From Metallyticus violacea (taxonomy: Eukaryota > Arthropoda > Insecta > Mantodea > Metallyticidae): DNA of 64,000 nucleotides. Shown piece by piece: positions 54,888 through 64,000 of this stretch; position 1 is the first letter of the stretch; every line of letters starts with the position of its first letter. The stretch is taken from contig CM060843.1 of NCBI GenBank assembly GCA_030762175.1, forward strand, positions 119,776,869 through 119,840,868, written 5' to 3'. The position numbers and the translations under genes are program-made. The notes under the pieces were generated by a model. It searched no databases. It was not told the DNA's origin and saw nothing but the letters and a program-made list of their open reading frames with translations.

Positions 54888-55036
54888 GACTTGGATGAAA
54901 TAGCTGCTCCATTACTGCATAAGACAGCAGACACCAATCGTTTCCTTCGCACTGACAGTAACACTGCGCTTGATAAGATGGTAGAAAATATTAGTCCATC
55001 AAGAGCAGTATCAGTCATCATATGCAAAGGAACTAG
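54888..55036 (+). CDS. TOGARAM-like gene, last clear TOG-domain exon
   Basis: The exon follows TTTCTTACAG in phase 0 and ends AACTAG|GTAACT in phase 2. It reads DLDEIAAPLLHKTADTNRFL, RTDSNTALDKMVENISPSRA, VSVIICKGTR. This fits the TOGARAM third TOG domain (pattern ELDxxxxxLLxKxxxxNxFIRxDxxxALxxMVxNVxPxxAVxxLIxxGxR), immediately following the LFxxxKxxxxx end of the previous exon. The intron between them is 13.6 kb. The protein must continue in a further exon; none is clear in the window. Confidence 0.92.
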
Positions 55037-55799
55037 GTAACTGTGTTAAACAATGCACCAAATTTTTTTCATTAATTTTTTTGCAGTTGGTTTATGGACA
55101 CTGGTTTTTGAGCACTATTCAAGAATAAATATTTTCCTCAAGTTTATATTTTGCAATTACAAATTAGGAGATCAGAGAAAGGAAGAGAGTGGATTTCCCT
55201 CCTGTCCAGTAAATTTATAGCTTGCCTCCTAAAGTACAAAGAATTATTTTTGGCTTGTGTCCATAGCAGAATGCAAGCTAAGATGGTTCAATGTTGCACC
55301 AGTCACCAGGTTTATTATACATAGACAGGTTCCCCTAGCAATTCTTTTTGCACAACTTTGATCAATAGTAGCAGACACACATTATTAGTTCTATTTCATA
55401 ATGAGTATTAATCATTTTGAAGGAATGCCTATCTTAAGGCGGCTATAATATTACAAGTTCAAAATGGGACATCTGGAAATTACTGTATCTAAAATATATT
55501 ATATTCTTATGATGTTTTTGCATAAACATAAATGAGTGTTGATGCCTGTTATACTATCAAACAATACTAAAATAGCATGTGAATAGTTAATCATTCTATT
55601 AACAAGACCAGTGATAAAAGCATATAAGATATTTCAGCAGGTAAAGGACCTCCAACCCTCTATAATGTTACTTTACATGATTAAATGGCATTTAATAGAC
55701 TATATTAAGTCTGATTAGCATATTCATGCTGTCATAACTCTCTTCTCAGTGCTTACTAATTGAACCTTCCTGCTGAAAATTTTAAGTAGAACTAGAAGA
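55037..55799. other. intron or flank; one block shared with 2.98 kb
   Basis: At 55243-55270 ATTTTTGGCTTGTGTCCATA, GCAGAA resembles 2984-3010, so an unclassified dispersed repeat may lie here. Nothing else recognised. Confidence 0.4.
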
Positions 55800-56090
55800 A
55801 TGCCAGTGTTTCTCTTTTGTGCCAATTTTTTGAGATACAGTTATGCTTATCAATATAATTTCATAAATCTCTGAACAATTATGAGAGAATTCACCAACAC
55901 CATCAAAATAGATCTCAATTTTGAAACTGAGTGATGAGATTTTTCATCTGTCCAAACATTATTCATTATGGAAAAGGCACATTCTATTGGAATAGATATG
56001 CATGGTACGCATAACACTATTTCTACTGAACTATCTAAAATTCTTCTCAAAGTTGACATAGTGGCAAAATACTATCATATTTCATAATCT
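55800..56090 (-). pseudogene. hAT-type transposase dimerisation-domain fragment
   Basis: Minus strand: VEIVLCVPCISIPIECAFSI, MNNVWTDEKSHHSVSKLRSI, LMVLVN. This matches the hAT C-terminal block (xxxPxSxxxxExxFSxMxxxxxxxRxxLxxxxxxxLMxxxxN). Only this domain remains and no terminal repeats are visible. Confidence 0.65.
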
Positions 56091-56609
56091 TGCATATTCA
56101 CCACCAGCTAATTCACAAAATTCTTGTGATTCCCTCACACAAACGGTGTAAATATAAAAATACTTGAACATTTTGATAAACAATAAAGCTCTCCACATCA
56201 TAAAGTAAGTAATCTACTACTGTTTGTAAAAAGTTATATCTGTATTACCTGTCTGAAAAAATAACTCAGACTGCAGGCAGTCGAAAGCATCAACCTGATT
56301 ACAATACTGTAATACATTTCCCTTTTCTGATGTATTATGCACAGCACTGCAGTAAAGAAAAGCAGCAGTTCAGAGCATGCAGCAGCTATCAATATCAGAA
56401 GTAAGCATACACAAGAGCAAATGGAAACCTAGCCAAAAAAAGTTATCGTATGAAGCTACACACTCGCAAAGAAACAGATTATATATACTATGCTACAGTT
56501 TTATAAATAAGTTTTAAAATTCCATTAAAGAATGATGTGAACAGAACAATGGGGAAAAGGGAAAGAACAGTACATGGTGTAGAATGAATAGTGTTTAGCA
56601 ACCATTTTT
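56091..56609. other. nothing recognised
   Basis: AT-rich sequence without recognisable domain. Confidence 0.4.
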
Positions 56610-56870
56610 GCTACAGAGGCACCACAGGCGATGGACAGTGATGATGCATGAGATGAAATGATATATTGGAAAAGGATTTATTTTTTTAAGGAAGGAAACG
56701 TTCCAGGCCTAAGTTTAGGGTACCTCCCTGGAATTTGCCATTTATGAGGACTGAGGAAAATCTGGGATAAACCTCAGTCAGGAAGGACGGTCCTGGCGGT
56801 ATTCGAACCCAGACCTCCCGCTCACGAGTCTGCATCTTAACGAACTTGGCCACCCATTGCAGTCACATGG
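56610..56870 (-). mobile_element. SINE-A, reverse copy
   Basis: The plus strand shows the complement of the whole family: GGCACCACAGGCGATGGACA, GGAAGGAAACGTTCCAGGCC, TAGGGTACCTCCCTGGAATT, ATTCGAACCCAGACCTCCCG (box B reversed), CTCACGAGTCTGCATCTTAA and TTGGCCACCCATTGC (box A reversed). It is better kept than the 16750 copy. Confidence 0.88.
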
Positions 56871-56929
56871 TGTAGAGGAGGAGGGTAGAAACATTGTCAA
56901 CTCCTGGTAAAAGCCACCCACATTCAAAG

Positions 56930-57720
56930 AATATTAATTTGACGATTTTGCAAAATGTGCCATATGCAGAACATTTTTGGAGTTTTATGAACAAGAGAAG
57001 AAATTCTGATGTTACAAAAACTCCTGAATGCTGTTAAGGATAATATACAAATAGAGGGGTAAAAAGATACATTCTGGAGAATAATGAAAGACATAGAATT
57101 CAGGAAATGCAAAAACTTGCAAAACATTTTAATGGAGCAGCCTAACATTGTTCCATTACATCCAGCATACCTGAGAATGCTCAGAAAAAATGAAAAAGGG
57201 CCAAAGAAGCCAATTGTTTGCACAGATGAAATATGGGTTCCTATTTATTATACTGTAAACAAATGTTGGCACCATAATGATATGCAAGGTATGCATGTAA
57301 CCCAAAGTGTTGGTCAGGGGGCTATTGTTGTTCATGCTGGTGGATAAATGGGGTTTATCGAAGGGGCCAAGTTGATATATGATTCCAAATCTTGGTCTGC
57401 AGATTATCATGATTGACAAAAATTATAATAAATGGTTAAAGAAATGTCTCATAGCAAATCTTCTGAGTGCATTGTTGTTTTAGATAATGCATCCTATCAC
57501 ACAGTACAAGAAATTAAAGTACCAGAAAAGCTAACAAGATTTTCTTTCAAAAAATCAAAATTTCACTGCATACTCAATTTAACTACACAAGAATTAATAG
57601 AAATAGTTAAACAAAACAAGTCTCAACGCGTTAACACAGTAGAAAGAATTTTAAAAGAACACATATTTACTCTACTTTGCATACAACCACTTCTGGATTA
57701 AGGTACTTGTATATAATGTA
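56930..57720 (+). pseudogene. DDE-type transposase (IS630/Tc1/mariner superfamily), broken
   Basis: Plus-strand frames: LHPAYLRMLRKNEKGPKKPI, VCTDEIWVPIYYTVNKCWHH (first Asp in TDE), VGQGAIVVHAGG-stop-MGFIEGAKLIYDSK, CIVVLDNASYHTVQEIKVPE (second Asp in LDNASYH). The third acidic block normally found in LPPYxxxLNPIE is replaced by FTLLCIQPLLD and a stop. These motifs define a DDE transposase family common in arthropods. At least two stops and the missing third residue make it inactive. No inverted ends were found. Confidence 0.75.
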
Positions 57721-58485
57721 TATATTACAGAAATAGTAAATTCAATCAGTGTTAGTAATTACATTTTAACTTCCTAACAGTTGTTGATTATTTTATGGTC
57801 ATGCTATATTCTACATTCCTCAAGTTGACTCATCCAGCAGCAAGATGGAGTAGATTGCATTCATGGCATACAAACTCCCTTACTTGAAAATTGCAATGTT
57901 TTGTCTGTCAGGATATACTCAGTTTTGTAGCCTTTGCCATACATTATTTCTTTCCACATATATTAACAACATTAATTTTGTATTAGTATTGTCAGTATAA
58001 AGTCCAATAACCTTAACTTCTAATCTATTTTTCTTAGTTGCATTTTGTAATATTGCACACTGAAACTCTTGACATTTCACCTACCAGTAACTGAAAATCT
58101 AGTATTTTTGTTTGAATTTCATGTTTGGAAGAAAAAATCTTACTAATAAAGCAAATAATTTTTGGTACCATTATTGGTTTGTCAACACTTATTGAAACAC
58201 TGAAGCATTTCCCAAATGTATAAATTAACTCTTCTTCAAATAAAGACTAACACATTTTACTCAATATCACCTCACATTTTGTGAGGCAGAAGAATATTTA
58301 GAGTCGTAAAGTTTCTTTATTAATTTAGATGTACATTTACTCAAAGAAAGAATGACCACATTATTGGGTGGTAAAAATATGTTTTTTCTCCTTCAAATCA
58401 AGGCCCCTACAGACGATGACAGATTTTGGAGGGAGATAAAATTACATGTTTAAAGAAGATACTAGTGCTCCCTAAAGTGCAAGCC
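57721..58485. other. nothing recognised
   Basis: AT-rich sequence without recognisable domain or repeat. Confidence 0.4.
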
Positions 58486-58489
58486 TATA

Positions 58490-58570
58490 TTTAGCTGTGG
58501 CTGAGTGGCTTAGATGACCCAAATTGATTGATGTTGAAAACTATGCAAGTTTGAATCTTACATCTTCTTT
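58490..58570 (+). mobile_element. tRNA-like SINE head, degraded
   Basis: TAGCTGTGGCTGAGTGGCTT has a box A like tRNA-Leu/Ser and GCAAGTTTGAATCTTAC is a box-B-like stretch 40 bp later. The body cannot be matched to the other families. Confidence 0.4.
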
Positions 58571-58844
58571 TTATACGTAGCCTCATATATTTATGTATTT
58601 TTCTATTCTTTTTATTTTTATGAACAATATAACTTGTCCAAATATATATACAGTATAATTTTAAAATAAATTGTACACAAATCATCACCATCTTTCAAAG
58701 GTAAAATTCTTCTAATGATTAAGAAAGAAAGTGTATAATTGTTCATTTCAATAAAATAAAATAGTTCTATATAGTCATTAATTATATGCATATCGTATTA
58801 TGTAATAAACTTATTTAATATACTTGTACCGTTTGCTATTACAG

Positions 58845-59025
58845 CATTTAAACAATGATAATGTTAGGTTTGGTTCATGCTACAAGAGCTTGCATTATTC
58901 CTTTTATTCTACTCTAGAGCAAGTCAATCAACCCATGCTCTATGGCATACCACTATTCCTTCTCTCAGTGACTGGCCAAATTAAAGGCTGCTTGCCATTG
59001 TTAGGTTTTCTTTTAAATGAAATAT
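58845..59025 (+). pseudogene. possible frameshifted continuation exon of the TOGARAM-like gene
   Basis: A good acceptor (GTTTGCTATTACAG) precedes HLNNDNVRFGSCYKSLHYSF. The start HLNxxVR would fit the repeat expected after the GTR end of the previous TOG exon. However, the exon before ends with two bases of a codon, and a join at this acceptor gives a stop at the second codon. One base would have to be missing, or this is not the real exon. The rest of the frame shows no clear TOG pattern. Confidence 0.2.
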
Positions 59026-59069
59026 GACTGCCTTGATGGACAGACCTACAGCTGTAATAACTTAGATTA

Positions 59070-59960
59070 ATGCAGGATTTTGCCATCTGAGGCTGCTCAT
59101 AAACATGGCATATGAGAACAAACTGGAAGTCATTGGGCTCAGCAATATAAGGAATAATGATAGGTAGAAAAGCAACATAGCACAGGCAGTAAAAACTTTC
59201 TACTTGGGAGGATGATCATCTTGGGCAGAGGTACAAAGAAGACCTTTTTTATCTGCTGCCCTATTGAAGGTTGCTTGTCACTTTCCCTACTCTTTACAGA
59301 CCATAAGGAATTGCTGTAGAGAATTTGGTTTAGGCAACTACTTAACTAAATTAAAACAATATCATTTAAAATTATTTTCAAAAATATATATGGAACTAAC
59401 ACAGTGAAGCCAAGTCATATGAATTTATTCAAACTACTTAACTGTTCTTAAGATCCTTTTTGATGATGTGCCATGGACCATCTGGCCATGATGCTAGGAA
59501 CATTGATTGGTGCAGAGCAATTTTTGCAGACAAAATTGTATTGTCATCATATAATGGGCCAGTGCATATGTAGTCACCAATATGATAGGTGCTATGTGAC
59601 TACTCATACTTAAAGTGGTTGCTTAAGCATCTCATGGAACAATCCTGTTCCTGCAGGATAACCAAAGTGTTCACAAGTCAAGGATAGTTCAGCATTGATT
59701 TGTTAGGCAAAAGGATATCTGACTGGTACCTCACCTTTCCAAATCAAATGATCTAAGCCTATTGAGAACATCTAGGCAAAAATAAAGGAAACTCTTTGAA
59801 ATTCCCATCTCCAACCTCCCAGGACATTTGTCCAGCTGTGGCACAGGGTTAAAGATGCGTGGTATACCCCCACAGAAAGGTAAAATTATTTTTGCTGGCT
59901 GGTAGACTTCATTCCTAGAAGAATTAACAAGCTTTTCAAGCATAAGGGATATTGGACTAG
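59070..59960 (+). pseudogene. Tc1-like transposase relic
   Basis: Plus-strand broken frames read ALLKVACHFPYSLQTIRNCC, REFGLGNYLT (second helix-turn-helix and linker of Tc1-type proteins). Later come ILFLQDNQSVHKSRIVQHWF-like and LVPHLSKSNDLSLL, which correspond to the FQQDNxxxHxxxxVxxWF and WPxxSPDLNPIE catalytic blocks. Essential residues of the last block are changed. The minus-strand frame 59731-59943 is a shadow. The left neighbour of a PLE end remnant at 59395-59420 (GGAACTAACACAGTGAAGCC) interrupts it. Confidence 0.6.
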
Positions 59961-60779
59961 GTATTACATTTTTATTTATCTTTATGTTTTTGGGTTTTTT
60001 TAATTTTTAATATAGACCAAACTGTGTCTCAAATGTAAACATTTATTTTTTAGGGCCACAGTGGAAAGGTCTTAAGGTAGTAATATACATTAACTTCCTC
60101 TTATATTTAAAAATTAACTGTTTATTTGAGTCATAAAAAGAATGAAAAAAGTGTAGAAATGGTGCAAAATTCGAAACCATATTAACTCTCACACATATAA
60201 TCTAATCACATATATCACTTGGACACTTTGAGACTGGAACGACAAAGTTGTTCTTTTCTATAAGTTTTCATATTTGAAAACAGCTGCTGATTGTATTCCA
60301 TTTAATCAATAAAAATCCAACACTTCTTTACATTTCTGGTTTTAATGAAGAAAGTAGTGAGCTTCTATGGTTTTTATGAAGAAAAAATTGAAGACTGATT
60401 TATGTCAGTACTATTCATGATCATGTTATGTAATGTAATGTAATGTACTGTTATACCATCGCTCCCTGTGACTTATGTTCTGAAGCAAGAAGTGATCTTT
60501 ATTTCTGACAAGTGGCCATTCATTATTTGAGTGGAAATTCTGTACATGTCTTATGGTAGATATGTAAACATTCCTTCAGAAGCTAGAGTTACATTATCTT
60601 TGAGTTAGAATAATGAAGTGATGCTTGAAATGCCACATTTTACTACTTTGGCATCTTTATGTTTTTGTGAATGCATATTGCATATACTGACAGATATCAC
60701 TCTTGCTGCGATACATCACTGAAACTTCATTTAACATAAATGTTGTACTTATGAAGGTGTAGACAACAACAACAACAAT
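59961..60779. other. nothing recognised
   Basis: AT-rich sequence. A short TAATG repeat is present at 60429-60449. Confidence 0.4.
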
Positions 60780-61335
60780 GATGATAATAATAATAATAAT
60801 AATAATAATAGTTTATTCACCATTTTGTAATTACAATAATTACAATAGGTTTTATCAAAAGAAAAAAGGAGAAAGAGGCTTAAAGTCTGTGGATGAAGAG
60901 TAACAGCTTATTTACATTATATACATTGTAACTTTTGTTATTTCATATTTTTCTACTTCAAACTCTTGTATGCTGTAGAAAGAATGTTTAATTAACCATT
61001 TATATACTCTCTCTTTGAACAGCTGAATATTTACAGCACTTATTTCCAAAGGAAGTGAATTGAAAAGTTTTATTCCTATTATTTTGTAATATCCAGAGAT
61101 CTTCTGCAACCTATGATATGGCATATCTTCTCTGTTCCTATTACATGTGTTGTGTGTATTTCGCCCCTTACATTATAAATTTGCAAATTCTCTTTAATAT
61201 GTACCAAAACATCATAAATATATATATTAATGACTGTAAGAATTTTTAGATCTACAAATAGTGGCTTACAATGTTCAGTTTTCTTAGAGTTTGTTAATAT
61301 TCTAATATTTTTTTTTTTAATTTTTAGCATTTATG
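60780..61335 (-). mobile_element. CR1/jockey-like retrotransposon 3' part, antisense
   Basis: Minus strand: KKNIRILTNSKKTEHCKPLF, VDLKILTVINIYIYDVLVHI, MPYHRLQKISGYYKIIGIKL, FNSLPLEISAVNIQLFKERV, YKWLIKHSFYSIQEFE. This is the thumb/C-terminal part that follows WG in jockey/CR1-type RTs (RxLxxxxxxxxCxPLFxxLxILTVxxxYI; Y-x-GIKLFNxLPxxI). The 3' end is an (ATT)n tract on that strand (60780-60811 on the plus strand as AAT). 5'-truncated. Confidence 0.8.
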
Positions 61336-61475
61336 GAGTGGTAATATATCCTAAACTTAGGTATTCATTTTTTACAATAATAAGTAAGTGGAGTTTAGTA
61401 AAAAATGAATACCTAAGTTTAGGATATATTACCACTCCATTGTCAACAGCTTCGTAAGTACAATATTTATGTAAT
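61336..61475. mobile_element. non-coding Penelope-like fold-back unit
   Basis: GGAGTGGTAATATATCCTAA, ACTTAGGTATTCATTTTTTAC is followed by AGTAAGTGGAGTTTAGTAAA, AAATGAATACCTAAGTTTAG, GATATATTACCACTCC and the tail TTGTCAACAGCTTCGTAAGT. Same family and layout as 30780-30944. ATTTATG on both sides may be a short target duplication. Confidence 0.75.
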
Positions 61476-61489
61476 CACAAACTAATAAT

Positions 61490-62966
61490 AAATAAGTACA
61501 TGAACAGAAACCATTATAATGTGAATGGAGTTAGTGTGAAAAAAAACTGTATTACATTGTTTATATTTATAACTTGTAATGTATTTATTAAATGTTGAAG
61601 CTGTTACAGTGAAGATATTATATATTAATTTATATAATGCTGGTAAATTTCTTACACACTTCACTACCTGTATTTAAGTTAGGACATGTTTCCGGAACCA
61701 ACATTCCCATCCCCAGCTATTGACCCACTGTTACTTAGTGCTCGTGTTGGTTCCGTGGAAGCTATTGTGTTGTATGTGGTGGCCTCTAATGGATGTGAAA
61801 TGAATTTAGAAAGGTGATCCTATGGAGGAAGGTCCAAATTCATTGCAGTTTTTTGGTGTTTTAGAATGAAGATATTCTCCCAGGTGGCCCAGGCTGTTTA
61901 ATTATGTAAAAAGCTTTATCTCTGAGTTTATATTATGGCTTTGGCTCCAATAATGGTGTGCTATTGCTGATTTTTCGCCTGTTTTAATCTGATATTTCTA
62001 AAATGTCCTTCCTTCCGAATTGTCAAATTTCTTTCAGTTTTTCCTAAGTATTTCACTTCTCAATCTAAGCATTCTATGGTATATCTTCCGCAATTTCTTT
62101 TCTGTAGTGTAATTGTGTGTTATAAGTGAATTTTCAATATCTTTCCATGTCTTTGATTACCTAGAGGGTTGAAGTCTCTTTTATGGATTTTTCGAGTTTG
62201 TACTTAATATTTGGCAGAGATGTTAAAACCATTGTTTATGACTGTATTCATGATGTGTTCATACTCTCTATTGTATTCTGTGACACTGAGGGGAATGTTG
62301 ACTAATCTAAAATCCAAACTGTTGAATACTGCATATTGATGTGGTTCTGGGTGAAATCCTTCTTTTTTATGTAGTTATTTGTCGGTCCTGGTGGTGTAGT
62401 GGTTACCATACTTGCCTCCTACTCCCAAAACGCGGGTTCGAACCCGGCCAGGATCGATGGATTTTTTCGGGGCGTAAAAATCCTAAGTATGGCTTCCTTC
62501 GGAAGGGAAGTAAAGCCGTGGGTCCCGTGTCGTACATTTACGGCACGAAAAAGAACCTCAAGCCTGAAAGAGAGGCCTCTGAGCAAAATTTGTCGGCCGT
62601 TTCACGCCCTGAGTTGAATGGGACGCTGATGACCTGAGCTGTTAAAGAGCGTCCGTAAATAAATTAATAAATAAAAAAAAAAATGTAGTTATTTGTATGC
62701 ATTGGTTTTTGATATATTCCAAACTTTATTTTGGTATCCTTTCTAATGATTTTTAGATCCAGAAATGGAAGCCATCCATCTTTCTCCATTTCTATTGTGA
62801 ATTTTACAGATTTATCTTGTAGGTTCAGTAATTTGAGAGAGTCAGAAATGTGTTTCTTGGGTACTATTGCTAATATGTCATCTACACATCTGTGCCAAGT
62901 TTTGAATATCCAGGGGAAAGGTTTTATATGTGATTCCACAAATCCCATATATAATTCTGCTAGAAA
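61490..62966 (-). mobile_element. Penelope-like element, minus half of a head-to-head pair, split by SINE-B
   Basis: Minus strand from 62966: DFLAELYMGFVESHIKPFPW, WHRCVDDILAIVPKKHISDS (RT catalytic box, YVDD changed to CVDD), KDGWLPFLDLKIIRKDTKIK, FGIYQKPMHTNNYI. After the SINE at 62382-62682 the frame resumes: KEGFHPEPHQYAVFNSLDFR, LVNIPLSVTEYNREYEHIMN, CGRYTIECLD, KYLGKTERNLTIRKEGHFRN (GIY-YIG remnants). The end near 61680-61740 has a degraded hammerhead-like box (CTGGGGA...GGAAACATGTC). Confidence 0.85.
62382..62682 (+). mobile_element. SINE-B, young copy with 13-bp target duplication
   Basis: ATGTAGTTATTTG at 62369-62381 and 62683-62695. All family blocks are intact: TCCTGGTGGTGTAGTGGTTA, GGGTTCGAACCC, TGGCTTCCTTCGGAAGGGAA, GAGCGTCCGTAAATAAATTA, A-run. 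CpG sites are mostly retained, so this copy is probably recent. It splits the RT-linker part of the PLE around it. Confidence 0.95.
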
Positions 62967-64000
62967 ATCTGGAATTTGGAATATACAGAGAGCATACACA
63001 TGCAGATAATCACATCAAATCTGACAGTTTTAATTCCACAATGCACAAACATGCAATTATCAACAGCTCATCACCGCCACGGGTGGCCGAGGTCGTTAAG
63101 GCACGGACTCGTGAGCGGGAGGTCTGCGGTTCGAATCCCACCAGGACCGTCCTCCCTGACTGGGGTTTTTTTTCCAGGTTTTCCTCAGTCTTCATAACTG
63201 GCAAATGCCGGGGAGGTACCTAAACTTAGGCCTGGAACGCTTCCTTCCTTAAAAAAAAAATATCCTTTCCCAATTAATCATTTCATCTCATGTATCACCA
63301 GTGTCCACCGCCTGTGGTGCCTCAGTAGTAAAAACGGGCGTTAAACACTACTCAAAAAAAAAAAAAAAAAAACAGCTCATCACATCATCTAGTTAACCTT
63401 AAAATTAGCACAGAAGAATACCTTAAAGAATACAAACAAACAGAAAGAACAGCAGTTAAAAATGGTTATAACAAAGAACTAGTACATAAAAAATTACATA
63501 AATTCAAGAGGCAAAAACTTATTAAAGAAACCACAACACTTTCAGCAAAAAAAGATAATCAAACTTTTAAAAAAATCACATATCATCCATGGGCTACAAA
63601 AATTGTCAGAATATTCTTAAAGATTTTAATATCAGGTTAGCACCTGTAAATAGATTTAATGTTAAAAATCTCTTGATTGATAATGTTAATGACAGTATTC
63701 CACAAGAGAAAAAAGCAGGTATTTATAAAATAAGTTGTGCAGAATGTGAAAAAAATCTATATTAGAAAAACAAAGAGAAACATAGACACATGGTTAAATG
63801 AACATTTCAGGAACATAAAATACAGTTGGAGAAATTTGGAAGTGGCATCGCATTTCTGAACAGAAAACCATGACATATTGAATAAAACAAAATTATTAAA
63901 ATCAGTGCAAGGACCTACAGAATTAGCAACATGGGAGAAAATCTACATTTACAAGTACGAAGACATTGTAATGAACTTTGGCACTTCCGATGATGAAAAT
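62967..64000 (+). mobile_element. Penelope-like element, plus half of a head-to-head pair, split by SINE-A
   Basis: Plus strand: NLEFGIYREHTHADNHIKSD, FNSTMHKHAIINS, then after the SINE HHLVNLKISTEEYLKEYKQT, KLIKETTTLSAKKDNQTFKK, ITYHPWATKIVRIFLKI. The endonuclease follows with a frameshift inside the YIG box: EKKAGIYKISCAECEK then RKTKRNIDTWLNEHFRNIKY. The last part is TENHDILNKTKLLKSVQGPT, ELATWEKIYIYKYEDIVMNF. The element continues past the window end. Confidence 0.85.
63075..63370 (+). mobile_element. SINE-A, young copy with 13-bp target duplication
   Basis: AACAGCTCATCAC at 63062-63074 and 63371-63383. The sequence is almost identical to the copy at 6477: CCGCCACGGGTGGCCGAGG, GGTTCGAATCCC, TGGCAAATGCCGGGGAGG, then GGGCGTTAAACACTACTC and a pure A-run. 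It splits a PLE frame at INS/SSH. Confidence 0.95.

Noticed and set aside
63079..63160. tRNA-Ser gene
   Set aside because: Pol III boxes are present, but the cloverleaf is incomplete and the head is fused to a SINE body with A-tail and target duplication.

Overview
This window looks like a piece of a large, AT-rich, repeat-dense animal genome, most likely an arthropod. It carries one long host gene on the + strand, broken into small exons by very long introns full of decayed transposable elements. The coding pieces have GT-AG (once probably GC-AG) introns. There is no bacterial-style gene packing, operon or CRISPR array. The arthropod guess rests on the mix of elements: GIY-YIG Penelope-like elements, jockey/CR1-like retrotransposons, mariner/Tc1 relics and several tRNA-derived SINEs. 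I cannot name the order or species.

Host gene. Seven exons (7289-7386, 16144-16346, 20951-21028, 23489-23826, 37304-37420, 41139-41331, 54888-55036) join in one frame with matching splice phases. They give about 392 residues. The first four encode a low-complexity, Ser/Pro/Glu-rich linker ending in a basic patch. The last three encode a TOG-type HEAT-repeat array most like TOGARAM (crescerin/CHE-12), a ciliary microtubule regulator. Both gene ends lie outside the window, or the 3' side is degraded near 58845.

Repeats by region. 0-7 kb: mostly unrecognised intron or flank with SINE copies. 7-12 kb: SINEs, paired GAA/TTC microsatellites, a mariner-type fragment and an antisense RT element. 12.6-15.6 kb: one Penelope-like element (PLE) nested in another. 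16-23.5 kb: PLE copies, including one with a clean 12-bp target duplication. 24.4-27.8 kb: antisense jockey-like element (endonuclease, RT, RNase H). 29.5-31.4 kb: a CR1/jockey-like element interrupted by a PLE fold-back. 31.6-36.6 kb: PLEs around a decayed Ty3/gypsy element. 37-40.3 kb: three large PLE palindromes, one ending 20 bp before an exon, and a Tigger-like fragment. 42.5-46.9 kb: a nearly full-length retrotransposon with an SGNH-esterase-like ORF1, interrupted in its 3' end by a PLE fold-back. 47.6-49.3 kb: mariner relic with a tandemly triplicated N-terminal module. 49.6-51.3 kb: retrotransposon tail and PLE ends. 52.6-61.5 kb: SINEs, hAT, IS630/Tc1/mariner-type and Tc1 relics, and fold-backs. 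61.5-64 kb: two head-to-head PLE halves, each split by a young SINE.

Main theme. The PLE ends repeatedly carry a hammerhead-ribozyme-like core (CUGANGA / short stem II / GAAAC / NN / GUC or GUU). They also occur as short inverted-repeat units without coding sequence. At least three such units (30780-30944, 39346-39693, 46552-46838) are flanked by 12-15 bp target-site duplications, so these palindromic units appear to have been mobile themselves. All reads are by eye; no alignment, folding or database search was run.
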